Source of the DNA: Acidobacteriota bacterium
Lineage (GTDB): Bacteria > Acidobacteriota > Terriglobia > Acidiferrales > UBA7541
DNA length: 64,000 nucleotides
NCBI GenBank assembly: GCA_013289715.1
Contig: JABCZJ010000008.1
Span: 124,001 to 188,000 of the forward strand
Direction: 5' to 3'
Part shown: positions 53,373-62,259 of the stretch, piece by piece
Numbering within the stretch: position 1 is the stretch's first letter
How the letters are laid out: each line of letters starts with the position of its first letter
Notes under the pieces: generated by a model
Databases searched by the model: none
The model's input: the letters and a program-made list of their open reading frames with translations, nothing else
What the model was told of the DNA's origin: nothing
Made by a program: the position numbers and the translations under genes

Positions 53373-54284
53373 ATGAGGCGGGTCGAGGCAATTCGGCGGT
53401 TTAACCGTTTTTATACGCGGAAGATTGGCGTGCTGCAGGAAGGGCTTCTCGGCAGCGCGTTTTCCTTGACGCAGGGGCGCGTGTTGTACGAGGTCGCGCA
53501 CCGTGAGAAGCCTACCGCGACGGCGGTGGGCGCTGAACTCGGACTGGATGCCGGTTACCTGAGCCGCATTTTGCGCGGATTTAAGAAGGTTGGGCTGATT
53601 CATGCGGAGCGCTCGGCGGAGGACGCGCGGGAGACGCTGCTTTCGTTGACAGCGCGGGGGCGAAAAGCGATTGCGACATTGGACCAGCGATCGAATGAAG
53701 ATGTGACGGCGCGATTGCAGGGCGTCTCCGAGGCGGAGCAACAGCGGTTGCTGACGGCCATGAACGAAATTGAGTCGGTACTGGCGCCACGGGCCGTCGA
53801 AAGCGAGCCATATATTCTGCGACCGCATCAGCCGGGAGATATGGGCTGGGTGGTGAGCCGGCAGGGCCTGCTGTACGTGCAGGAATACGGCTGGGACGAG
53901 CAGTACGAAGCGCTCGCGGCGAAGATTGTCGCGAATTTCATCGAGAAGTTCGACGCGCGGCGCGAACGGTGCTGGATTGCGGAACGCAAGGGCGAAACTG
54001 TGGGCGCGGTTTTCCTGGTGAAACATTCGCAGACCGTCGCGAAGCTGCGCTTGCTGCATGTAGAGGCTTCGGCGCGCGGTTTGGGAATCGGTAAGAGATT
54101 AGTCGATGAATGCTTGCGGTTTGCTCGCAGGGTGGGATACAAGAGGATTACTTTGTGGACGCAGAGCATTCTCCTTGCGGCGCGGCGCATTTATAAGCAG
54201 GCTGGGTTTCGCTGCGTGGCGAAGAAACGGCACCATAGTTTCGGTCATGACCTGCTAGCGGAGACTTGGGAGCTGAAGCTTTGA
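53373..54284 (+). CDS. MarR-GNAT fusion protein (transcription regulator plus acetyltransferase)
   Basis: From ATG 53373 (MRRVEAIRRFNRFYTRKIGV) the 303-aa product has an N-terminal MarR winged helix (about 10-140; TATAVGAELGLDAGYLSRIL) and a C-terminal GNAT acetyltransferase (about 150-300; LRLLHVEASARGLGIGKRLV). The length is normal for the MarR-GNAT family. Earlier ATGs (53295, 53301, 53310) would add up to 26 residues but overlap the -10 box of the predicted promoter. The acetyl acceptor is unknown. Confidence 0.9.
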   Translation: MRRVEAIRRFNRFYTRKIGVLQEGLLGSAFSLTQGRVLYEVAHREKPTATAVGAELGLDAGYLSRILRGFKKVGLIHAERSAEDARETLLSLTARGRKAIATLDQRSNEDVTARLQGVSEAEQQRLLTAMNEIESVLAPRAVESEPYILRPHQPGDMGWVVSRQGLLYVQEYGWDEQYEALAAKIVANFIEKFDARRERCWIAERKGETVGAVFLVKHSQTVAKLRLLHVEASARGLGIGKRLVDECLRFARRVGYKRITLWTQSILLAARRIYKQAGFRCVAKKRHHSFGHDLLAETWELKL

Positions 54285-54347
54285 AGAAATTTGTCCCCGG
54301 CGGATTCAAGCCAGCGCAACAAAACCATCGTGGTTTCTTGCGTTAAT

Positions 54348-54614
54348 TCAGGCCTTCTTGTCGCGCTCGGCGCGCATCGCTTCCATCACGCTTTGCATCA
54401 GCTCTTTGGCCTTGCCGATTTCCGCCTGGATGATGCGGATGTCCATGACGGGGACGTCGGGATCGCGATTGGTGTGGCAATAGACGCCGTGTTGGCCTAC
54501 CAGAACCAGGGCGTTGGTCAGCAGGTCGAGCGCGACGGCCAGGCGGCCGCGGTGCGGGCCCATCATGGTTTCGTAATGTTCCAGTTCGTCCTTATGTTCG
54601 TCAAAGGCCGGCAT
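54348..54614 (-). CDS. Hypothetical 88-aa helical protein
   Basis: Starting at ATG 54614 (MPAFDEHKDELEHYETMMGP) with AGGA 8 bp upstream, the protein is mainly helical with a hydrophobic middle (RLAVALDLLTNALVLVGQHG) and a VPVMDIRIIQAEIGKAKELM helix. No family is recognised. It converges with the MarR-GNAT gene, and no terminator with a T-run is visible in the 63-bp gap. Confidence 0.65.
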   Translation of the reverse strand: MPAFDEHKDELEHYETMMGPHRGRLAVALDLLTNALVLVGQHGVYCHTNRDPDVPVMDIRIIQAEIGKAKELMQSVMEAMRAERDKKA

Positions 54615-54627
54615 GAGCGCCATCCTA

Positions 54628-54755
54628 GCATAGGCAATCTTGCCTGTGCTCTTGCGGTTGCTGTTGTCCCTGGCGGCGCCGGGGCGTCCCGGCGGCTCCG
54701 TTGCTGTTGCTCTTGCCTTGGTAGGGATGGTTCTAGGACCATCTGTTGCGCGCTA
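54628..54755 (+). repeat. Three-unit palindromic mosaic repeat array
   Basis: In order: TAGCATAGGCAATCTTGCC then TGTGC; GGCGCCGGGGCGTCCCGGC; and ATGGTTCTAGGACCAT, a near-perfect palindrome. Linkers CTTGCGGTTGCTGTTG, CGTTGCTGTTGCTCTTG and CTGTTGCGCGC resemble those at 19.4 and 34.8 kb. From 54756 to 55068 a further GCGTTGACGTTGCG linker copy is seen but no gene or RNA. Confidence 0.75.
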
Positions 54756-55068
54756 CGGAACACGCGCGGCCAGTATCCTTTACTATGCCCTGGTGAGATT
54801 AGATAATCTGGGCCGTTGCGTTGACGTTGCGAGAGATGCAGGGGATCGCGTGGTTTCTCCGAGTCGCTGTTTCATAACGGGGCGGCGTTTGCTGGCGCTG
54901 CAAACGAGGCTATACTATCGCCAACGAAGGTGATGGTTCACGCTGCGCAAGCGCGTTTCCTGGAACGCCAATCGGCCCGTTGCCAACGCTTTCAGCAATA
55001 TTTGCAATTGTACCGGGGCTGCTGCTTGGGATGAATGCGGCTCCTCAGATCCGCGGGGTGAACAAACG

Positions 55069-55629
55069 ATGAGACGTTCAGACTTGGTACGCAATCCCGG
55101 CAAGAGCAAGGCGGTGCGAACTTCGCAGATCGTTTTCGGCGAACGCCAGCACTTGCTGCGCGTGCTGGATTCGGTGGAGCGCAGCGCTTTGCCGGCGGCG
55201 CGTTTGGAGCAGGAGCGCCGCGTGATCGAACAACTGATCCACTCGCGCACGCAGGAACTGAACCGGATTAACCCGGGTTGGGATGAGAAAGTCGGAGTCG
55301 TGTTGAGCGCGGAAGTGAAGCCGGAAACTCTGGACGGGCTTTCGCGGCAGGCTCCCAAGGAAGATTTTTATTTGTTGCGGTTAATCAGCGAGCATCCGAA
55401 AGTTTCGGCGAAGACGCTGGGGCGCCTGTCGCATCATCCGTATTCTGCGATTCGCGAGAATATCGCGCGCCATCCCAACAGCGACGCGGCGACCTTGTCG
55501 CGCTTGAGCAAGGACCGCACGCAGCCGCTGTGGTATTTGGTGGCGTTCAATCCGAACGCGCCGATGACTCTGCGCAAGAAATTGCAGGAACGCATGCGCA
55601 GGCTGGGCGAGAAGTCCGCGACCCAGTAG
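55069..55629 (+). CDS. LRV-repeat-like protein (leucine-rich repeat variant)
   Basis: The 186-aa protein has a charged N-terminal helical part (about 1-95) and then repeats of the LRV type (about 100-175): LRLISEHPKVSAKTLGRLSH, HPYSAIRENIARHPNSDAAT, LSRLSKDRTQPLWYLVAFNP. LRV repeats form a helical rod; some members bind Fe-S clusters but no N-terminal Cys cluster is present here. No partner is obvious. Confidence 0.75.
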   Translation: MRRSDLVRNPGKSKAVRTSQIVFGERQHLLRVLDSVERSALPAARLEQERRVIEQLIHSRTQELNRINPGWDEKVGVVLSAEVKPETLDGLSRQAPKEDFYLLRLISEHPKVSAKTLGRLSHHPYSAIRENIARHPNSDAATLSRLSKDRTQPLWYLVAFNPNAPMTLRKKLQERMRRLGEKSATQ

Positions 55630-55917
55630 AGCGATAACGATCGCCCAGCGACAAGTGGTTCAATGCCATTTCGTGAATTACCGAGCAAGTGGCTCGCGCT
55701 TTCAGATCCTGCTAGTGAACCCGAAAATGTTTATAGCCGTTTCTAGCCCCTAACCACTTGTCACGGGCCACTGCCTTTTTCCCCAGCGGATGGATCGCCT
55801 TGCTTCGGGACGCTGTTTTGGCGCCCCTTTTTATTTTGGAGGGAGTTCTGTGCGCTGGCGACGCGTGAAAGCGTAACGCGTTGCTGCGCAAGTTTTGTTC
55901 TAGGGTAGAATCCTGCC

Positions 55918-57546
55918 ATGCCGGAACCGTCTTCCTTGCCTGCTTTTGCATCGTCCACCGCGCACGGACCCATTTACAACATCGCGGATGAATTTGTCTC
56001 GCGGCCGGCCCGCGAGCAGCCGGAAAAACTGGCAATTCTGGGAACGGGACGCGCGCGCACGTATGCAGATTTGCAGTCCCTGGTACATCGCGTGGCGCAG
56101 GCCTTGCGCGATGCGAATTGCCAGCCAGGCGAACGGGTGCTGCTTGCCTTGCCGGATTCGGCGGAGCTGGTTGGCGCGTTTTTTGGCGCGGCGAAAATTG
56201 GTGCGATTGCCGTGCCGGTGAATCCGATGGCGCGCGCTGCGGATTACCAGCATTGGCTGGAAAATTGCGGCGCGCGCATTGCGATCGTGCATGCGCCGAT
56301 TTTGGGCGAGTTCTGCGCTGGCATCGCGGGTGATGCGGCGCTCGACCTTCTTGTGGTTTACGAAGGCACGCCGGGAACTGAGAAGCCGGAGCCAGCGGCG
56401 CGGCGGATTCTTGCGTGGGACGACTGGCTGCCCTCGCATGTTGGCATGGTCGCGACGCATCCGACGGTTGCGACAGACCCGGCATTCTTCTTGTTTACAT
56501 CAGGCGGCGGCGGCACGCCGAAAGCAGTCGTGCATCGGCATCAGGATATGGCTGTTGCCGCGCGGAATTATGCGCAGGGAGTGCTGGGTTTGCGCGCGGA
56601 CGACCGGCTGTTCTCGGTTTCGAAATTGTTTTTCGCTTACGGCCTGGGCAATGGGATGTACTTTCCGCTGCATTCTGGGGCTTCCACGATTTTGTATCCC
56701 GAGCGGCCTCGCGCGGATGAAATTGCGGCGGTGATTGCGCAGTACCGGCCAACTGTGTTTTTTTCGGTGCCCACTTTTTATGTGTCGTTGCTGCGCGAGT
56801 CTGAAAAAGGCTTGGCGCTGGATTTTTCTTCCCTGCGGCTGGCGGTTTCCGCGGGCGAATCCTTGCCGGGGGAAATCTTCGACCAGTTTCGCAAGCGTTT
56901 TGGCATCGAAATTCTGGATGGCATCGGCTCGAGCGAGATGCTGCACATATTTTTGTCCTCGCCGCCGGGCGAAGCGCGCGCGGGCAGCTGCGGCCGCGAA
57001 GTCCCCGGATTCGAAGCGCGCATTTTGGACGACGCTGGCGAGCCCGCCGGGACCGACGAAGCCGGGAACCTCTGGGTGAAGGGCGAGAGCGCGTTCGCGG
57101 AGTACTGGCGGATTCCGGAATTGACCGCACGGACCAAGCGCGACGGCTGGGTGAACACGGGCGACAAATTTTCGCGCGACGCGGATGGATATTTCTATTA
57201 TCGCGGCCGCGCGGACGACATGATGAAGGTTTCGGGGATGTGGGTGTCGCCCGGAGAAGTGGAGAATGCATTGCTCGGCCACGCGGCGATCGCGGAATGC
57301 GCGGTCGTGGGGAAGGCAGACACGGTGGGCTTGGTGCGGCCGGTCGCGTATATCGTTTTGCGGCAAAGCGTGACGAATACCGCAGGGGGACTCGACAGCG
57401 AGATTTATGGCTGGCTGCGCACGCGCTTGCCAAGTTTTAAGTGTCCGCAGGAATATCGGTTCGTGAAGGAGTTGCCGCGGACCGCGACCGGGAAAGTACA
57501 GAGGTATCTGTTGCGGGGGCATTCCGACCTGATGGGACAGGGTTGA
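55918..57546 (+). CDS. Benzoate-CoA ligase-family acyl-CoA synthetase
   Basis: This 542-aa ANL enzyme adenylates a carboxylic acid and forms its CoA thioester. The P-loop reads FTSGGGGTPKAVVHRHQDM, followed by the benzoate-CoA-ligase pattern FAYGLGNGMYFPLHSGAST, then LDGIGSSEMLHIFLS and YYRGRADDMMKVSGMWVSP. The catalytic C-terminal lysine lies in RTATGKVQRYLLR. The aromatic-acid specificity is by family resemblance; no ring-degradation genes are adjacent. Confidence 0.88.
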   Translation: MPEPSSLPAFASSTAHGPIYNIADEFVSRPAREQPEKLAILGTGRARTYADLQSLVHRVAQALRDANCQPGERVLLALPDSAELVGAFFGAAKIGAIAVPVNPMARAADYQHWLENCGARIAIVHAPILGEFCAGIAGDAALDLLVVYEGTPGTEKPEPAARRILAWDDWLPSHVGMVATHPTVATDPAFFLFTSGGGGTPKAVVHRHQDMAVAARNYAQGVLGLRADDRLFSVSKLFFAYGLGNGMYFPLHSGASTILYPERPRADEIAAVIAQYRPTVFFSVPTFYVSLLRESEKGLALDFSSLRLAVSAGESLPGEIFDQFRKRFGIEILDGIGSSEMLHIFLSSPPGEARAGSCGREVPGFEARILDDAGEPAGTDEAGNLWVKGESAFAEYWRIPELTARTKRDGWVNTGDKFSRDADGYFYYRGRADDMMKVSGMWVSPGEVENALLGHAAIAECAVVGKADTVGLVRPVAYIVLRQSVTNTAGGLDSEIYGWLRTRLPSFKCPQEYRFVKELPRTATGKVQRYLLRGHSDLMGQG

Positions 57547-57659
57547 CACTCGAAAGTCAGGGGGCAAGAGCCCCAGCAGGGACCGCGAACCGAATAGCAG
57601 ATCCCGCACCCGCTGCCCGCCGTGTCGACGATGTCGGCGGAGGGACTTCGCCGTTGCTT

Positions 57660-57765
57660 CTGATTTTGTAGCGGCCGCCTGCGTTTGAGGCGGGCGTCGA
57701 TGACGTTGAACTTGTAGCGGCCGGTCCCGTCTTGCGGGACCGGGCAGCCGTTGTTGTCGCTTCTG
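57660..57765 (+). repeat. Two-unit palindromic mosaic repeat array
   Basis: TTTTGTAGCGGCCGCCTGCG then AGGCGGGCG forms one hairpin, and TTGTAGCGGCCGGTCCCG, then CGGGACCGGGCAGC, the second; they are joined by TGATGACGTTGAACTTGTAG. The second hairpin is the same as at 13229-13276. The array sits between the ligase and the MocR gene, about 110 bp upstream of its promoter. Confidence 0.78.
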
Positions 57766-57877
57766 CTGCGAGTTCGGGATAACGCCCGCTCTCCCTTTGC
57801 TTACCAAGATTCTCGACTTCTGGAGCACGATGCGATCCCTTCCGCAAACACCCAGCACCGCCGGAGATTCCAGTCCA

Positions 57878-57923
57878 GAGACATATTGGCTCTTTACGTC
57901 TATAATTGTCCCTGTATATTGGC
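57878..57923 (+). promoter_or_regulatory. Promoter and direct-repeat operator of the MocR/PdxR-like gene
   Basis: TATAAT (57901-57906) is preceded at 17 bp by GAGACA (57878-57883), a plausible sigma-70 pair. Two identical ATATTGGC octamers (57883-57890 and 57916-57923) flank the -10 and start 33 bp apart, about three DNA turns. MocR regulators are known to bind direct repeats at their targets, so this may be an autoregulatory site. The transcript would start about 25-30 bp before the ATG. Confidence 0.55.
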
Positions 57924-57939
57924 CTGCAGGAGTGAGCCA

Positions 57940-59478
57940 ATGCTGCCGCTGCATCTCCAATCGGAAAGCCACATTCCCCTGTACGTGCAATTGCGCGATC
58001 AGTTGCGCGCCCTGGTGCATTCGGGCGAACTACGCACGGGCGACCGCATTCCTGCCAGCCGCGAGTTGGCTATGCAGCTCGGCGTGCATCGCACTACGGT
58101 GGCGAACGCGTACGCGGAACTCGAATCCGAGGGCTTGATCCAGGGCCACGTGGGGCGGGGGACTTATATTTGCGGCGCGCCAGCCCGGCAGTTCACGCCG
58201 CCGCCGCGCTCGAATGGAAATGGCGGCTCGGTGCGCTGGGAGACGCTCTTCGCCGACGAGCGCGGCGAGGATGGTCTGAGCCGCCTAACTCCGGAAGTGC
58301 CGAGGGATGCAATCGGGTTTGTAGCCGCGCGTCCGCCGGAAGAATATTTTCCGCTCGAAGAATTTCGCACTTGTTGCAACGCGGTCTTGCGCAGCGATGG
58401 GCGAAAGGTGCTGCAGATCGGTTCGTCGGATGGATACGAGCCGCTGAAGAGCGCGTTGATTGATTTCTTTCGCGACGAAGGCCTGAGCGTTCGCAGCGAG
58501 CAATTATTGATAACAGGCGGATGCCAGCAGGCGATCGATCTGTTGTGCAAGGCGTTCTTGCGTCCTGGGGACGCAGTCGCGCTGGAGAATCCAGCGTATC
58601 CGGGAGCGCTCGCAACTTTTGGCGCAGCACGGATTCGCACGCTCGCGGTCGCGGTGGATACGGATGACGCCCCAGGTGGGCGCCTCGGGTTGAATATTGA
58701 CGCGCTGGAATCCGTCCTGATGCAGAACCGCGTGAAATTTATATTCGCGACGCCCGATTTTCACAATCCTACCGGGACCGCGTTGCCGCTGAGCGAGCGG
58801 CGGCGCTTGCTGGACATGGCCGCGCGTTATCAGGTGCCAGTGATTGAAGACTACATCTATGGACGGCTGCGCTTGCGCGCGGCCGCGACGCCTTCGCTGC
58901 GTTCGCTCGATCGCACGGGCAGCGTGATTCAGATTGATAGCGTTTCGAAGATTGCGTTTCCGGGTCTGCGCGTGGGTTGGTGCATCGGACCAGAAAGCGT
59001 GATCGAGCGCTTGCGGCTGGTGAAGCAGGCCACTGACCTGCATACGGACCAGTTGGCGCAGGCGACCTTGGCGGAATTTATCCGGCGCGGGCATTTGGCG
59101 CGGCATTTGGTGAAGATGAAGAAAGTGTATCGCAGCCGGTTGGACGCAATGGAATCGGCACTCGGGAAATTCATGCCCGAGGAAAGCAGCTGGACGCGGC
59201 CGGAAGGTGGGATGTCCGTGTGGCTCAGTCTGCCAGCGGGATTTGACGCAGGCGAACTGCTCATTCACGCCCGGGAACGCGGCGTGATGTACGTGCCGGG
59301 GCGGTATTTTTATCATCAGAATCCGCAACCGAATACCTTGCGCTTAGGGTTTGCGAGCTTGGACGAAAAGCGGATTACGCGGGGAATCGAGATTTTGGGC
59401 GAGGTAGTGAAAACGGAATTTCGCAAAAGGCAGCGCGGGGCGCGCAGTGAATTGCATTCGCGGGTGGCCTTGGTCTAG
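57940..59478 (+). CDS. MocR/GntR-family regulator with aminotransferase domain, PdxR-like
   Basis: From ATG 57940, with AGGAG 9 bp upstream, the 512-aa product has an N-terminal GntR winged helix (about 10-75; GDRIPASRELAMQLGVHRTTVANAYAELESEGL) and an aspartate-aminotransferase-fold C-terminal domain. The PLP lysine lies in DSVSKIAFPGLRVGW. PdxR regulators of this family control pdxST in several bacteria by sensing PLP. pdxS and pdxT follow on the same strand, with a thioesterase between, so the PdxR role is a strong inference. Confidence 0.88.
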   Translation: MLPLHLQSESHIPLYVQLRDQLRALVHSGELRTGDRIPASRELAMQLGVHRTTVANAYAELESEGLIQGHVGRGTYICGAPARQFTPPPRSNGNGGSVRWETLFADERGEDGLSRLTPEVPRDAIGFVAARPPEEYFPLEEFRTCCNAVLRSDGRKVLQIGSSDGYEPLKSALIDFFRDEGLSVRSEQLLITGGCQQAIDLLCKAFLRPGDAVALENPAYPGALATFGAARIRTLAVAVDTDDAPGGRLGLNIDALESVLMQNRVKFIFATPDFHNPTGTALPLSERRRLLDMAARYQVPVIEDYIYGRLRLRAAATPSLRSLDRTGSVIQIDSVSKIAFPGLRVGWCIGPESVIERLRLVKQATDLHTDQLAQATLAEFIRRGHLARHLVKMKKVYRSRLDAMESALGKFMPEESSWTRPEGGMSVWLSLPAGFDAGELLIHARERGVMYVPGRYFYHQNPQPNTLRLGFASLDEKRITRGIEILGEVVKTEFRKRQRGARSELHSRVALV

Positions 59479-59485
59479 GGAAATC

Positions 59486-59962
59486 GTGCTACTGAAACCG
59501 AATCCGGCGAATCTTTGTTTCGGCTGCGGCGGCGCGAACGAGCGCGGAATGCTGCTGACGTTTGAACAGGACGACGCGGCGCATCGAATTCGCGGGAATT
59601 TTCGCCTGGGCGCGGAATATCAGGGTGGGGCGGGATTCATTCATGGCGGTATCATAGCTACCGTGTTGGATGAAGTGATGGGCAAGGTCTGCCGGTTCCG
59701 CGGAGTGCACGCCGTAACAGCCGAACTGAGCATCGAATATCTGAAGCCGGTGCCCGTGGACGCGGACTTGGTGGTGGAAGGGCACGAAACGGAAATGACA
59801 GGCCGAAATTTACTTATGGTTGGCGAGATACGAAATGTTTCGGGGCAGGTTCTAGCGCGCGGCAAGGGGCGGTTCGTGATCGTTGATCCGAAACGCCACA
59901 CCCAGCAAGCCGCTACAAACGACGCGCCCAAAGAATTCGCAGGGAAGCCGCTCGAAAAGTGA
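59486..59962 (+). CDS. Hotdog-fold thioesterase (PaaI/4HBT type)
   Basis: This 158-aa hotdog protein starts at GTG 59486, 7 bp after the MocR stop. [36 protein letters not shown] and [21 protein letters not shown] are the 4HBT acyl-CoA thioesterase features. Its substrate is unknown. It sits between the regulator and pdxS, an unusual position. Its C-terminus has a Lys/Thr tail just before pdxS. Confidence 0.85.
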   Translation: MLLKPNPANLCFGCGGANERGMLLTFEQDDAAHRIRGNFRLGAEYQGGAGFIHGGIIATVLDEVMGKVCRFRGVHAVTAELSIEYLKPVPVDADLVVEGHETEMTGRNLLMVGEIRNVSGQVLARGKGRFVIVDPKRHTQQAATNDAPKEFAGKPLEK

Positions 59963-59993
59963 AATTCGCAAGCAAAACCGAGGGAGAAACTCG

Positions 59994-60884
59994 ATGGAAC
60001 TGATGAACAATAATTTGTGGCGTGTAAAAGTGGGGCTGGCGGAGATGTTGAAGGGTGGCGTGATTATGGACGTGACCAACGCCGAGCAGGCCAAGATCGC
60101 CGAGGACGCGGGCGCGTGCGCCGTGATGGCGCTGGAGCGCGTCCCTTCGGACATCCGCAAGGAAGGCGGAGTGGCGCGCATGGCGGCGCCGCGTATCATT
60201 CGCGAAATTATGGACACGGTTTCGATTCCGGTGATGGCCAAAGTGCGCATCGGCCACTTCGCGGAAGCGCAGGTGCTCGAAGCGTTGGAAGTGGATTACA
60301 TCGACGAGAGCGAAGTGCTCACGCCCGCGGATGAAGAGCATCACGTCTGGAAGCACGGCTACAAAGTGCCGTTCGTTTGCGGCGCGCGCAATCTGGGCGA
60401 AGCTCTGCGCCGGATCGCGGAGGGCGCGGCGATGGTGCGCACCAAGGGCGAAGCAGGCTCGGGAAATATTGTGGAAGCGGTGCGACACATGCGCACCATC
60501 GTGAGCCAAATCAAGCGCCTCACGCTACTCGGCGAGGAAGAATTGGTGCACGAATCGAAGGAGCTTGGATCGCCTTTTGAGCTGGTGGCTTGGGTGGCGC
60601 AGCACGGCAAATTGCCGGTGCCGAATTTTTCGGCTGGTGGGATTGCTACTCCTGCCGACGCGGCGCTGGTGATGCAGCTGGGCGCCGAAGCGGTGTTTGT
60701 GGGGTCGGGGATTTTCAAGTCCAGCGATCCGGCCGTGCGCGCGCGCGCAATCGTGAAGGCCACGACGCATTACAAAGATCCGAAGGTAGTGCTGGAAGCG
60801 TCCGAAGAGTTGGGCGACGCGATGAAGGGACTCGACATTCGCCAGATGGACGAGAAGGATTTGTTGCAGACGCGGGGATGGTAA
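59994..60884 (+). CDS. pdxS: Pyridoxal 5'-phosphate synthase subunit PdxS
   Basis: The 296-aa subunit forms the PLP synthase core from ribose-5-phosphate, glyceraldehyde-3-phosphate and ammonia. It begins [22 protein letters not shown], has the catalytic lysine segment [16 protein letters not shown], the phosphate loop [19 protein letters not shown] and the end [38 protein letters not shown] 59994 follows GGGAGA; an earlier frame overlaps the thioesterase and is rejected. Confidence 0.97.
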   Translation: MELMNNNLWRVKVGLAEMLKGGVIMDVTNAEQAKIAEDAGACAVMALERVPSDIRKEGGVARMAAPRIIREIMDTVSIPVMAKVRIGHFAEAQVLEALEVDYIDESEVLTPADEEHHVWKHGYKVPFVCGARNLGEALRRIAEGAAMVRTKGEAGSGNIVEAVRHMRTIVSQIKRLTLLGEEELVHESKELGSPFELVAWVAQHGKLPVPNFSAGGIATPADAALVMQLGAEAVFVGSGIFKSSDPAVRARAIVKATTHYKDPKVVLEASEELGDAMKGLDIRQMDEKDLLQTRGW

Positions 60885-60906
60885 TTCGATAAGCAGGTTA
60901 GCGCGA

Positions 60907-61137
60907 ATGAGTCGGACTCGTAGAGATTCAAGTGAAAATGCCGCGACGGTTCTTGAACTCGTGAGAATGGACGACGGCACATTCGATCTTTTCCTTAATT
61001 CGCGGCTGGAACGGAGTCGGGTGCCAGAAGCGTCGCTCTCCGAAGAGATCTGTGTTCGATTTGGATTCTGCGGCGAGGAGAATCGGTCGATTTTTCGCGC
61101 GGTCCACGAGCACGGAAGAAAAACGATTCTACTTTAG
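60907..61137 (+). CDS. Hypothetical 76-aa protein between pdxS and pdxT
   Basis: The product contains TVLELVRMDDGTFDLFLNSR and LSEEICVRFGFCGEENRSIF, a compact hydrophilic protein with two cysteines near the end. No ribosome site is clear, but codon use and position (22 bp after pdxS and 23 bp before pdxT) support it. I do not recognise it. Confidence 0.65.
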   Translation: MSRTRRDSSENAATVLELVRMDDGTFDLFLNSRLERSRVPEASLSEEICVRFGFCGEENRSIFRAVHEHGRKTILL

Positions 61138-61160
61138 CTTTCCGGAATCTCAGGAAACCA

Positions 61161-61745
61161 GTGAAAATCGGGATTGTTGCGATACAGGGTGATTACCAGG
61201 CCCATGCCAAGGTACTGGAGCGCTTGGGCGTTTCCTATACGTTCGTGCGCATTCCGGCGGATCTGGCAGGCCTGGCTGGCGTGATTCTCCCAGGCGGCGA
61301 GAGCACTACTCATTTGAAGGTAATGACCGAAGAGGGCCTGTTCGACGCGCTAAAGAAATTCGCCGCAGCGGATGGCGCGTTTTTTGGCACCTGCGCTGGC
61401 GCGATTCTACTGGCGAAGGAAGTGCACGGGCCGGCGCAGGCATCGCTCGGCTTGCTGAATGCTTCGGTCTTGCGGAATGGTTACGGACGGCAGCTCGCAA
61501 GCGACGTGCACATGGGCCAGACCAAATTGCGCGCCCAGCCGCTCGAAATGGTTTTCATTCGTGCGCCCATCATCGAATCGGTCGGCGCGAACGTGGAAAT
61601 CTTGGCAGACGATGCAGGGCATCCAGTCCTCGTGCGCGAGGGGAAAATTCTGGCGGCAACGTTTCATCCAGAGTTGAGCGACGACACGGCGGTGCATGAC
61701 TATTTCGTGCGCATGGCGCGGAATGGCTCGGCCGTCGCGCGCTGA
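61161..61745 (+). CDS. pdxT: PLP synthase glutaminase subunit PdxT
   Basis: This 194-aa class I glutamine amidotransferase supplies ammonia to PdxS. MKIGIVAIQGDYQAHAKVLE, GGESTT (about 45-50), the nucleophile Cys78 in FFGTCAGAILLA and ATFHPELSDD with the catalytic His/Glu are all intact. The start is GTG at 61161. It lies in the PdxR-like cluster, separated from pdxS by one small gene. Confidence 0.96.
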   Translation: MKIGIVAIQGDYQAHAKVLERLGVSYTFVRIPADLAGLAGVILPGGESTTHLKVMTEEGLFDALKKFAAADGAFFGTCAGAILLAKEVHGPAQASLGLLNASVLRNGYGRQLASDVHMGQTKLRAQPLEMVFIRAPIIESVGANVEILADDAGHPVLVREGKILAATFHPELSDDTAVHDYFVRMARNGSAVAR

Positions 61746-61828
61746 CCATGATGCAGAGCGATTCACAAATTCAACCGCGCGGTTTGACGGTTCAATCTCT
61801 CCCCAATTTGTGAGATTCTGTCGCCCTA

Positions 61829-62248
61829 ATGAAACCCCCGGTGAAAGTGCTGTTCGTCTGCGTGGGGAATTGCGTGCGCAGCCAAATGGCGGAGGCGATC
61901 GCGCGCCATTGCTGGCCGGATATCATTTCGCCGGAAAGCGCGGGAGTTTCGCCGCTCGGTTTCATTGACACCACCACGCAGGCGGTGTTGCGCGAGCACG
62001 GCATTCCGTTCGACGGCCAATTCTCGAAGGGCCTGCACAGCCAAAAGCTGCGCAAACCGGACGTGGTGATAAACATGTCCGGGATTCACAGCAAGGCGCT
62101 GTTTCCGGCGTGCGACGTAGAGGAATGGCCGGTGAAGGATCCGTTCGGCGAAGATATCGATCGGCATCGCAAGACTTTCGATGACATCGAGGCGCGCGTG
62201 ACGTTGCTGGCGGCGCGTTTGCGGACCAGAGCGACAAGCGCCGACTAG
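61829..62248 (+). CDS. Low-molecular-weight phosphatase/arsenate reductase-like protein
   Basis: The 139-aa LMWPc-fold protein has the P-loop CVGNCVRSQMAEA, a C-x5-R motif with Cys11 and Arg17, and a later VKDPFG with the general acid aspartate. The order resembles thioredoxin-coupled ArsC or a tyrosine phosphatase. The second loop cysteine, Cys15, replaces the usual residue. No arsenic genes are near, so the role is uncertain. Confidence 0.85.
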   Translation: MKPPVKVLFVCVGNCVRSQMAEAIARHCWPDIISPESAGVSPLGFIDTTTQAVLREHGIPFDGQFSKGLHSQKLRKPDVVINMSGIHSKALFPACDVEEWPVKDPFGEDIDRHRKTFDDIEARVTLLAARLRTRATSAD

Positions 62249-62259
62249 GAACTGCTTCG

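Noticed and set aside
54285..54347. Hairpin-like AAAACC/GGTTT segment between convergent genes
   Set aside because: The stem is imperfect and has no T-run on either strand, so it is not called a terminator.
56500..58020. Minus-strand open frame of about 500 codons
   Set aside because: It is antisense to the acyl-CoA ligase and the repeat array; no recognisable domain.
61761..61813. TCACAAATT ... AATTTGTGA inverted pair before the LMW phosphatase gene
   Set aside because: It has no T-run and a long loop; it could be an operator but a single copy gives too little support.
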